From the NCBI RefSeq assembly GCF_030332225.1, contig NZ_JAOWIF010000028.1, positions 682,001 to 746,000 on the forward strand: a DNA stretch of 64,000 nt, read 5' to 3'. This document shows, one piece after another, positions 39,461 through 48,300 of the stretch (the stretch's first letter is position 1; every line of letters begins with the position of its first letter). Below the pieces are notes generated by a model that did no database searches, had not been told where the DNA came from, and saw only the letters and a program-made list of their open reading frames with translations. This DNA comes from Citrobacter sp. Cu233. GTDB taxonomy: Bacteria > Pseudomonadota > Gammaproteobacteria > Enterobacterales > Enterobacteriaceae. The translations under genes were made by a program, and so were the position numbers.

Positions 39461-39489
39461 ACCGATCTCATCACCAGGATGAGATCGGT
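39461..39489. terminator. Terminator between ybdG and pheP
   Basis: ACCGATCTCAT at 39461-39471 pairs with ATGAGATCGGT at 39479-39489 around CACCAGG, an 11-bp stem followed by TAGATATTA. It is placed between convergent genes. Confidence 0.8.
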
Positions 39490-39495
39490 TAGATA

Positions 39496-40890
39496 TTAGC
39501 GGGACTTGCAACGCAGCAGTTTGAATGCCACGAACAGGAACAGGATCCACACGGGCAGCAGGATAGCGGACAGGCGCATATCATCCATGGTGCACATCAG
39601 CACCAGAATCATGCCGAGGAAGGCGATGCACAGGTAGTTACCCGCCGGATACAGCAACGCTTTAAACTGAGTATCACGCCCCTTATGACGCATTGCTGCC
39701 CGGAAACGCAGGTGCGCCAGACAGATCATAATCCAGTTCAATAGCAGCGTCGCAACCACCAGCGCCATCAACAGACTGAAGGCTTTTTGCGGCAACACAT
39801 AGTTGATCAGCACCACCAGCGACGTAATCGCGCCGGAGAGAATCAATGAGTTCACCGGTACGCCACGACGGCTGACACGGGTTAAGAACTTCGGCGCATT
39901 TCCCTGTACCGACAGGCCAAACAGCATGCGGCTGTTCGAGTAAACACCGCTGTTATAGACCGACAGCGAAGCCACCAAAATGACAAAGTTCAGCGCAGAT
40001 GCCACCACGTTGCTGTCAAGATTGTGGAAAATCATTACGAACGGGCTACTATTCGATTTGACTTCCACCCACGGATACAGCGCTAACAGCACCACCAGTG
40101 AACCGATGTAGAACAGCAAAATACGATACACCACCTGGTTTACCGCTTTCGGGATGCTTTTTTGTGGGTCCTGCGCTTCGGCAGCAGTAATCCCGATCAG
40201 CTCCAGACCACCAAACGAGAACATAATCACCGCTAACGACAGGATCAGTCCGTTCCAGCCAGTCGCAAAAAAGCCGTTATAACGCCAGAGGTTATCGATG
40301 CTTGCATGTTCGCCACCGTTGCCGGAAAACAGCATCCAGATACCAAAGCCAATCATGCCGATAATCGCCAGGACTTTGATCAGCGCAAACCAAAATTCCG
40401 TTTCGCCATACAGACGCACGTTGACCAGGTTGACCGCATTGATAATCACGAAGAAAGCCGCGGCCCAAATCCAGGTTGGGACATCAGGCAGCCAGTACTG
40501 CATATAAATTCCGGCTGCGGTGAGTTCTGCCATACCAACCAGCACAAACATCACCCAGTAGTTCCAGCCAGACAAGAAACCCGCGAACGGCCCCCAGTAT
40601 TTATAGGCAAAGTGGGCAAACGATCCCGAAACGGGTTCTTCAACCACCATTTCGCCCAACTGACGCATAATCAGAAAAGCGATGATTCCGGCAACACCGT
40701 AACCGAGTAATACAGCAGGTCCCGCCATCTGAATAGCCGGGCCGATTCCCAGAAACAAGCCTGTACCAATTGCGCCGCCCAGCGCAATTAACTGAATATG
40801 GCGGTTTTGCAACCCCCGCTGAAGCGTCGGTTCATTCGTCGACGCGGCATCAGACACGCTGGTGTCAGATGCAGTTGACGCGTTTTTCAC
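39496..40890 (-). CDS. pheP: PheP, phenylalanine permease
   Basis: A 464-residue amino-acid transporter of the APC superfamily with 12 hydrophobic segments (458 residues in E. coli). The early GGAIGTGLFLGIG motif is the substrate/Na-site loop of the family. It imports phenylalanine with protons. The N-terminal hydrophilic tail is a few residues longer than in E. coli. Upstream begins the accessory region that replaces the direct pheP-cusA junction of E. coli. Confidence 0.96.
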   Translation of the reverse strand: MKNASTASDTSVSDAASTNEPTLQRGLQNRHIQLIALGGAIGTGLFLGIGPAIQMAGPAVLLGYGVAGIIAFLIMRQLGEMVVEEPVSGSFAHFAYKYWGPFAGFLSGWNYWVMFVLVGMAELTAAGIYMQYWLPDVPTWIWAAAFFVIINAVNLVNVRLYGETEFWFALIKVLAIIGMIGFGIWMLFSGNGGEHASIDNLWRYNGFFATGWNGLILSLAVIMFSFGGLELIGITAAEAQDPQKSIPKAVNQVVYRILLFYIGSLVVLLALYPWVEVKSNSSPFVMIFHNLDSNVVASALNFVILVASLSVYNSGVYSNSRMLFGLSVQGNAPKFLTRVSRRGVPVNSLILSGAITSLVVLINYVLPQKAFSLLMALVVATLLLNWIMICLAHLRFRAAMRHKGRDTQFKALLYPAGNYLCIAFLGMILVLMCTMDDMRLSAILLPVWILFLFVAFKLLRCKSR

Positions 40891-41015
40891 GCCCTACCCC
40901 TGTGTGGTTTTTATTGAAGGGGCTTCTTTTAACATTTCAACCTGGTTGTCGCAAGGCGCAATCGTTTGGATACGCCGGGCATCCTTGCCCAACGCACCGA
41001 GGCCCAGGAAAAAAA

Positions 41016-41198
41016 TCAGAAGTCGTAACTGGCAGAAACCTTCAGCGTGCGTGGCTCGCCCTAGAACAGATAAGTCCCGGTATCATCAATACCTGACCAG
41101 TAATTCTCGTTGGTGACGTTATCGTAGCCTTGTACCGCCTGCACGCTCGCATCATTGGCGACAACATCGGCTACGGTCTTAGCTTGCTGATCAAAGTC
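41016..41198 (-). pseudogene. Collapsed TonB-dependent siderophore receptor remnant
   Basis: Read on the minus strand, one frame joins a piece of receptor plug (AKTVADVVANDASVQ) directly to a receptor C-terminus (GYDNVTNENYW ... GEPRTLKVSASYDF, then TGA). The signal peptide, most of the plug and nearly the whole barrel are missing. An in-frame TAG at 41061-41063 interrupts the C-terminal part, where a leucine codon one base away would restore TYLF-L-GEPR. An intact receptor would be about 700 residues; about 60 remain. It lies just after a Fur-box-controlled YncE-like lipoprotein gene on the same strand and was probably its operon partner. Confidence 0.85.
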
Positions 41199-41238
41199 TG
41201 ACGACGTTGCCGGAGAGCGCTCCGGAAACGTGTTGTTA

Positions 41239-42321
41239 TTATTTATTCAAGTCGATACGCACCACGTTATCTGGCGCGGAGGTGGAGTGGTCTTTATTGA
41301 ATTTCTGTTTCACTGTGACAAACAGGGTTTGGCTATCAGCAGAGAGCAACAGGCTGTTTGGATTGGGGAGGAGATCCCAGCTTTTTTTCACGCTGTAATC
41401 CGTTGCATTCAGGCTAAGCAATTTCCCGGAATCACGCTGGGTAATATAGATTTCATTACGCTTCGCATTGAATTTCACCGCCAGCGAATCCCCGATATCC
41501 AGTTGTTTAAGCAGCTTGCCCGTATGAATATCCAACACCAATGTCGTTTTCGCTTTGGAATTGTCGGTGACAAACAGACGACCTGTTTGCGGGTCTTCCG
41601 CCATATTCAGCAGCAATGCGGGTTTATCGCCCAGCGGCTGCCAGCGTTTTTCAACGCGCTGAGTACGCGGGTTGATAACCAGAATTTCACCACCGCCATT
41701 TGCCGCATAAATACGCTGTGTCATTTCTGAGTAATGCAGCCCGGTCATCCATTTACCCGTGTTTTTAATCCGGGTTTTTAGTTTCAGCGTTTCAGCATCA
41801 ACAACCCAGATCACCGCTGGATCGGCAACGGCGCCGATATAGAGCAGACCGTTATGCAACAGTACCTGCCGCGCGCCGTACGGGAAACCTTGCGCGTTAC
41901 GTTCCGGGAACAGCACACGATTCTTCACTTTGCCGTCTGCGGTATTCAGCGCGCTTACCCCTCCATCCAGGGAGTTGGTGACATACACTGTTTTACCGTC
42001 TGGCGAGAGAGCCATACCAAAGTTTTTCAGATCGGTGTGGCTCAGACCGATGGTCTTCAGCGTTTGCGGATCCAGCTTGTAAACGACCCCACCCTGTACA
42101 TCTTTGAACCCTTCCGCACTGGCAACGTACAGCGCATCACCCGCTGGGCTCAGCGCCATCTCATACAGGCCGTCGGCCAGTGCGCGCTGCTGAATATCCG
42201 TTGCTGCCGGTGCGATTGTTTTTTCCTGCGCCACCGGGTTACTGGCTGGCGTGGCGTTAGCTGTGCAGCCGCTTAATGCAACGGCAGTCAACAATGCCAG
42301 AGCGGATGTTGTTTTTTTCAT
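41239..42321 (-). CDS. YncE-like beta-propeller lipoprotein
   Basis: A 360-residue protein with a lipoprotein signal (LSGC, lipid-anchored Cys19, followed by Thr, which favours the outer membrane). The rest is a YncE-type seven-bladed propeller with repeats such as MALSPAGDALYVAS and MALSPDGKTVYVTN. E. coli YncE is a Fur-regulated periplasmic protein next to the TonB receptor gene yncD. Here a Fur box precedes the gene and a receptor remnant follows, so a role in iron uptake is likely; the exact function is unknown. Confidence 0.85.
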   Translation of the reverse strand: MKKTTSALALLTAVALSGCTANATPASNPVAQEKTIAPAATDIQQRALADGLYEMALSPAGDALYVASAEGFKDVQGGVVYKLDPQTLKTIGLSHTDLKNFGMALSPDGKTVYVTNSLDGGVSALNTADGKVKNRVLFPERNAQGFPYGARQVLLHNGLLYIGAVADPAVIWVVDAETLKLKTRIKNTGKWMTGLHYSEMTQRIYAANGGGEILVINPRTQRVEKRWQPLGDKPALLLNMAEDPQTGRLFVTDNSKAKTTLVLDIHTGKLLKQLDIGDSLAVKFNAKRNEIYITQRDSGKLLSLNATDYSVKKSWDLLPNPNSLLLSADSQTLFVTVKQKFNKDHSTSAPDNVVRIDLNK

Positions 42322-42372
42322 TGTCGGGATCCTTACCAGTGTTCACGCAGATTGTTAATGACAAAAGAGAAT

Positions 42373-42391
42373 GAGAACTATACGCATTATC
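42373..42391. promoter_or_regulatory. Fur box upstream of the YncE-like gene
   Basis: GAGAACTATACGCATTATC matches 14 of 19 consensus bases; an overlapping second copy at 42367-42385 matches 12. It lies about 50 bases before the lipoprotein start, giving iron control of a gene outside the ent cluster. Confidence 0.7.
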
Positions 42392-42621
42392 TTTATCAGA
42401 TCAAGAATAATTAACCGGTGAATAAAAAAGATGAAACGAGGGTTTAAAGACGCGAAGAAGTGCGCGGTAGTACCGCTTTTTCATAATTACAGTGAATTAT
42501 TCTGGACGAAAAGGCATCGCAGGCCACAGAATGCACTTTACTGTTTTTCCAACATTTTCAAACGGGTGAAGCTGTCGTGGTTCAGTCACTCTTTTTTGAA
42601 CCACGCCAGGCAACGACTGTC

Positions 42622-43797
42622 ATGAATAAGATCATTAAACGACTTGAGATCGTCAAAAGCGCTATCGAACTGGAAGATGAAGAGATTATTTTCCAGCAGT
42701 TGGCGCATCTGAAAAATGAACCTTTGCCAGTCATTCCCGGCGCCATCGTGCAGGCGATTGAAGAACGACGTTTCGGCGATGCCCTGCGTGAAATTACGCA
42801 CTGGCTACAATCCCAGCGCGCAGTATCAACGTGGCAGGACCCCGGCATTGCCGCCAGTAAGCTCGAACTGAAAGCGCTTGAAACCCAACTGCGTGATCTG
42901 ATTGATAAGCGCAACACGCGTATTCAAATCCTCGATGATTTCAATGACCTGTACCATCTTCGCCTCGGACCGTTGATGAGCCGGATTCTCGAACTGCGTA
43001 AGCAGTTGGCTGCCAGTGCGCAACGGAGGCAGGAAGCAGAACGAAAACGTCGGGAAAAAGATTATCAGTCCTGCCAGCACTATATTTCACAGGCCGTTGA
43101 TCAACTGGCGAAACTCAAGCAGCACTGGGTAAATCTGAGTTCGGACTCCCGCGAATCCGTGGAAACTCGCCAGCGCATTCAGCAACAGACTGAGCTTATC
43201 ACCGCCCTGCTGGCGGAAATTCGTGAACTTGAAAACGACTTTTCTCGCCAGGACGACAGCGCAACCCGTCAGGCACAGGAGGAAGCCAGCCATGAATATG
43301 ATGAATATCAGGAGCAACAGCAGGATGCTCAGCACCGTTACACCCGCGACCAGCGGCTTTCAACGGATGAACGTAATGAATTAAAACGCCTGTGGCGTCA
43401 GGCCAGTCGTCTTTGCCACCCTGACGTGGTAGCGGATGACCTGAAAGAGAAAGCCCATCAGATGATGGTGCAGCTTAATCAGGCACGACAAAATGCCGAT
43501 CTGGCCGCGGTCAGGGCCTTGCTGACCCAGTTACAAACCGGACTCGAACCGATGATGGCAAGTGACCGGTTAAACGATCTGCAGCATTTACGTAGCAAGA
43601 TTCAGCAGCTCAGGGAGCAAATTAATGCACTGCTCAAAGAGATTCGCGATCTGGAAGCGGAAAACGCCTGGCGTCTTGCCACTTCAGTAACCGACAAAGA
43701 GGCCTACTTCTCCGATCAGCAACGGGCACTGACGGAAATCCGCAATACGCTGGAAATGCAAGTACAACAAGTGGAGCAAGAGCTATTGGCTGGCTGA
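42622..43797 (+). CDS. Coiled-coil protein with a J-domain-like HPD core
   Basis: A 391-residue, highly charged, mostly helical protein. Long coiled coils cover about residues 85-245 and 315-390. Between them ELKRLWRQASRLCHPDVV (near residue 273-290) has the helix II-HPD signature of DnaJ proteins and a following helix, so a J-domain that could recruit DnaK is likely. No zinc finger or G/F region is seen. The start is uncertain: the ATG at 42622 gives a natural-looking N-terminus but lacks a clear ribosome site; a GTG at 42577 would add 15 residues. It stands alone with no operon partner and its function is unknown. Confidence 0.75.
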   Translation: MNKIIKRLEIVKSAIELEDEEIIFQQLAHLKNEPLPVIPGAIVQAIEERRFGDALREITHWLQSQRAVSTWQDPGIAASKLELKALETQLRDLIDKRNTRIQILDDFNDLYHLRLGPLMSRILELRKQLAASAQRRQEAERKRREKDYQSCQHYISQAVDQLAKLKQHWVNLSSDSRESVETRQRIQQQTELITALLAEIRELENDFSRQDDSATRQAQEEASHEYDEYQEQQQDAQHRYTRDQRLSTDERNELKRLWRQASRLCHPDVVADDLKEKAHQMMVQLNQARQNADLAAVRALLTQLQTGLEPMMASDRLNDLQHLRSKIQQLREQINALLKEIRDLEAENAWRLATSVTDKEAYFSDQQRALTEIRNTLEMQVQQVEQELLAG

Positions 43798-44319
43798 GAA
43801 AATGAGCGAACAAAAAGCGGGCAAAAAAGCGGCTGCAAGACTGATTTTTAGATTAAGCACGAAAAGCTCATTTTAGATTAAATACCCAAAAAAACCACAA
43901 ACATAAAGAATATAAATCTAAATTATTTTCATTTGCAGCCCATTAATTCAAATTAAACAATATTTTCTTCTCAAGAACATTGACCGCCTTCCCTGTCCGG
44001 CCTTTGATTAAGAATTCTCCTGGTTATTTCCTTCCCTGTTAAGAAAATCACATATCCGTTTGAAATTAATAGCAATTAACAATATCCCCCTTCTAAACCT
44101 ATAGGAATCCCCTGTCATTATCGAATCGGTGGACACTAAACCTCGCCGATCAATAAGCGAAATCTATCAATGTTCTTCACAGAGGTGATATAAACGATTT
44201 ATCTTAAATTTTAACAAAGTGTAATATCCACTTTAAGAATAGTTAATGATTTAAATAAAGACAGATAATACCTGTTGATATCCGAATAAATAAGGATGCG
44301 TTCAAAACAAAGAGCAAAA
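43798..44319. other. AT-rich non-coding gap
   Basis: About 520 bases without a convincing gene, clearly richer in A and T than flanking genes. I see no RNA gene or mobile element. Together with the ERIC element and the next 90 bases it forms the upstream region of the LuxR-type gene and could be a target of H-NS silencing (inference from composition). Confidence 0.6.
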
Positions 44320-44442
44320 TATACCCATCATACTTCAAGTTACATATGCGTTGGCTGCGTTAGTTCACCTCAGCCACATAGTATCTGTACGCCTGGGAAT
44401 TTACCTCCCGGACTTGCTGTAACTGGAATTAGTTAGGGCATA
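44320..44442 (+). repeat. ERIC (IRU) element, diverged
   Basis: About 123 bases, close to the 127 of a full ERIC. The left end TATACCCATCATACTTCAAG, the inner TTGGCTGCGTTAGTTCACCT and the right end CTGTAACTGGAATTAGTTAG follow the ERIC consensus with scattered changes. Placed in the gap before the LuxR-type regulator. Confidence 0.8.
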
Positions 44443-44535
44443 CGAGTATTAATTAACATTTCATGCATCGCGAGAAACTCTTTTTTAAATAAAAAAAGAG
44501 GCGACTGCTTGCACCAAAATTTCAAGGAGATCGGT

Positions 44536-45114
44536 ATGTCTAAAGCTATTTTTTTGGGTGACTCAATTTACCCCTGGCTAGGCATGCGAGAAATCCTACG
44601 TGGCTCATCATTATATATTGATATCGCGTACCACTCCTCCCAGACGCTTTCTGCCGTCCAAACGCTATCTCATGAAACGGATTGCATCATTATTAACCCT
44701 GACAAATCAGATTTTTTAAAATATGCCAGGATTATCCGCAACATGGCTTTAAGACCATCCACAACGGTCATCGTTTTAGCCGATGAAACCACTTTTTCTA
44801 TTTTTCAAACTGTTTGCGGAATGGCCCTGCAGTTCCTGGATCAGGACACCAGCCTTGATCAGCTATTGCAAACAATCACTTGTATCACAAAAAACAAAAA
44901 GCCACGCAATATCAAAGAACTACAAACAAAAATAACGGCCAATGAATTCAACGTGATGATGATGTTAGCCCGGGGGTGGTCACTGACACAAATCGCCGGA
45001 GTATCGAAAAAAAGTGAAAAAACAATCGGGGCGTACAAAAGCAACATTGCCAGAAAGCTGGGTAAAAGTAATACCCGGCTCAAGTACACCATTTCTCACT
45101 ATAGCCAGCCGTAA
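44536..45114 (+). CDS. LuxR-type transcriptional regulator upstream of the autotransporter
   Basis: A 192-residue protein with a C-terminal LuxR helix-turn-helix (about 132-190; MLARGWSLTQIAGVSKKSEKT) and an N-terminal domain without the conserved phospho-acceptor layout of response regulators. The ATG at 44536 follows AAGGAG; a TTG nine codons earlier is less likely. It lies 197 bases before the giant autotransporter gene on the same strand and is a good candidate for its local regulator. Similar stand-alone regulators control adhesins in enterobacteria. Helix 3 differs from the LuxR-type protein at 55714, so they probably do not share sites. Confidence 0.85.
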   Translation: MSKAIFLGDSIYPWLGMREILRGSSLYIDIAYHSSQTLSAVQTLSHETDCIIINPDKSDFLKYARIIRNMALRPSTTVIVLADETTFSIFQTVCGMALQFLDQDTSLDQLLQTITCITKNKKPRNIKELQTKITANEFNVMMMLARGWSLTQIAGVSKKSEKTIGAYKSNIARKLGKSNTRLKYTISHYSQP

Positions 45115-45311
45115 CTGACTTATTTAAGGATAGTAATCACGGTTAATTATTAACAGGTTTTCTTTCGGCTCGTTTTTTTAATTCCGCATAGCCCGGAAGG
45201 GATCTCTATTTTCGAAAATCGACATACCGGGTAGCACATCCGCGTGCCAACCATAGCCAACAACTCAACGTATTAACACATACATAACAGGAATGTAAAC
45301 GAGGGTTATAT

Positions 45312-48300
45312 ATGAATAAGGTTTACAGCATTATTTGGAACGCGGCACTCGGCATCTGGGTTGTCGTCTCTGAATTAACCAGAGGTAAGAAAAAAAGCAG
45401 TTCACGTAAAACTGTTGCCGTATTAGCGGCTGCCGCCTTAATGAGCACGTCCCCCCTCATGGCGGCGGATGTCACCGGCGATCACGATATTTCTGTCGAT
45501 TATAATAATATTGTCATTCAGCCTGGTACAAATGACGACGTTCACAATGATGGTTTCCTCTACCAGAACACTACCAACGGTGCAGTGTTAAACGTCACCG
45601 GCGCATTGCCGAAGATAGAGCAAGGCCAAACCGGTATTGTCGAATCGGCGACTATTGAGCAGCTGCTGCAGCAAAAAAAGATCACCCTCACGGCGACCAT
45701 TGGGGGCGTTACCACCCCGATTACAACCGTTGAAGAACTGGCAAAGTATTATTACAACCAGCCAAAGACGACGCCTGCGCAAGATGACAAAATCACCGTC
45801 ATTGACCCTGCAATACAAGCCCCGGCAGATATGCAGGTCTACAACACCGATGAGCTGGTTCGCTATCTGACCAAAACCCCGTTAGATGGCATAACGTTAA
45901 ACACCTATGACGCTACCCTGTCTAAAATCTATAACAACTTTGGCATTGCGCAGGCCAGCAACGGTTCAACGGCCAATCTGAACATTGGCAACGATCAGAA
46001 GAATGCCCGCGATGCTGAAAATACCATCAAGCTTCTTGCCAAAAACAGCTCTTTGCTTGAAGCCAGCGGCACAGGTAGCCAGGTTAACTGGATTTCCGAC
46101 AACTACATCTCCTTTGGCGCCGCACCTGTCGTCCCGAACGAAACCTTTAATGGTTCTCAGACAATGGACCAGTTCGGCAAAGTGTTGACTATCGATACCT
46201 ACGGATACGATAGCGACGGTAATGCGGTGAAAACCGGCACCCAGGAATTCGACATCACCAATACCCAGGAACTCGGCGACTTTAACGACTGGTTACTGGG
46301 TGAAAATGATGCCGCAGTCCTGAATACTCAGGGGCAAAAGGTAAGCCAGTTGCAACTGATGCTGGATGCCAATCGCGCCACCATGTCCCTCAAAGACGTT
46401 GAAGACTGGTATGCAAACCTGATTAGCAGTGTTTTGCAATCTGATACGGTAACCGGTTCGGTTGACTGGGATTATCAAGTCTGGGCTGATGGGAAGAGTC
46501 ATACCAATAACGCCACGATCGGTAATACCGAGCTGCACGCCGTTTATGCGCATGGCGCGGGCGCAACCGGCACAGTGACAAAAGATTCAGTGCTGGCGGT
46601 AGACGGTAGCATTAATGGCGTGATGAAAGGCACGGAAGGCGCCATCATTACGAACCAGGGTTCTCTCAACGCATTGCGTACTTCCACAGGTCACAGTCTG
46701 GCCATCGGTATGCTGGCGGAAAACGCCACGGCAACCAACACCGGTACCATTAACTCCGGCTTGTTCATTGATAAAGATGGGCGACAGACCCTGAATAGCT
46801 ATGGTGCTATCGGTATGCAAGGCAAAGGAACCAGTACCGTTACCAACGATGGCATCATTAACCAGGCTATCACAACGGGTAACTATGGCACCGCCTCAGC
46901 GGCCAACCCATGGGATACCGACACCACGGTAACAAAGCCAATTACGCTGGCCATCGGGATGCAGTTATCGGGGGATTCTGTCGGGGTTAACAACAAAACG
47001 ATCAATGTGGTGGACGGTAACGCCGACGGAGCCTCGTTCGGGAAAGGTACAGCCTACGGTGTTGAAGTGGCCGATAATGCAACCTTCAAGAACAGCGCGG
47101 ACGCCACGATTTATCTCGGCCGTGATGGTTCCAACCTCGCCCAGGATGTTGAATTAACTGGCGGCTCCAACCTCAGCGCCGGTATCCATGCGCGCGGTAC
47201 AGGGACTGTGACTAACGCAGGGAATATTACCCTGGGTACCGGTGTACGTAACGCAGCAGGCATACTGGTTGCTGGCGCGACCGGGGATGTCATCAACTCC
47301 GGTGTTATCTCGGTCAACGGTAAATCATCCGGGCTGCAAAATTACGGGATGTCGGTGCATAACAGCGGTGCAAATGCCGGTCAGACTATCCGTAATGACG
47401 GCCAGATTGATGTTAACGGCAAGAATAATATCGGTATTCATGTCCGTGCAGACAGCACAGATGCCAAAGTCACCACCAGCCAGTCCGGTCAAATTACGGT
47501 GGATGGTGAAGGCGGAACCAACGAACGTAACTATGCCATTTGGGTCGAAGGCTCCGCCGGCAAGCAGGCGGTTGCTGATATCTCTTCCGGTATTACACTA
47601 AAGGGTACCGGGGACATTGGGGTACACGTTCGCGGCAGTGCAACCGCGAATATCAATAACGACAGCAGCCCTGTGTTTAACAGCACCGACCAGATAGGTT
47701 ATTTCTTATACGGTGCCAATGCCGTTGCCAATATTGGTAAGACGGAGATGAATGATAATGGCCAGGCCAATACCACTATCTTCCGTATTGCTGAGGGCGC
47801 TAAATTTGCCGGTAACAGCAACGATCCGATAACCGGCACGGCTTCTGATCTTAAACTGACACTCAGCGGTAATAACTCTGTAGGTGTGCTGGGTACCGGG
47901 AATAACACTGTCGTTCAAACCGGTGAAGCGACCTTCAACGTCGGGGGTAAAGGCGCATCTGCCATTGTGATTGAAGGCGGCGCAAACGGTAATATCAGCG
48001 ATAAAACCACCATCCATTTGACCGGTGAAGAGACCACCGCCGGGATTGTTGACGGCCAGGCGCATAATTTAAACGGCTCCACCCAGGGTAATCCTGTCGA
48101 AACGACCCTTATCTCTGACGCCAGCATTACCTCTGATGCCAGCGGGAAAAAGGTTATCGCTTACGTGGCGAAAAATCTGGGGAATATTATTCTCGATGCA
48201 AAATCGCTTATAGCTCTCGACAGTGTCAACAGCATCGGTGTCGATGTGCAACAAGGCGGACGTTTAACCAATAATTCATCCAGCGATTTGCATGTCAGCA

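Noticed and set aside
40981-41010. A small gene or TyrR boxes upstream of pheP
   Set aside because: The only coding signal there is the tail of the receptor remnant on the minus strand, and no TGTAAA-N6-TTTACA match was found.
42431-42625. A 64-codon frame before the J-domain-like gene
   Set aside because: No ribosome site, no recognisable features, and it overlaps the start of the better-supported gene in another frame.
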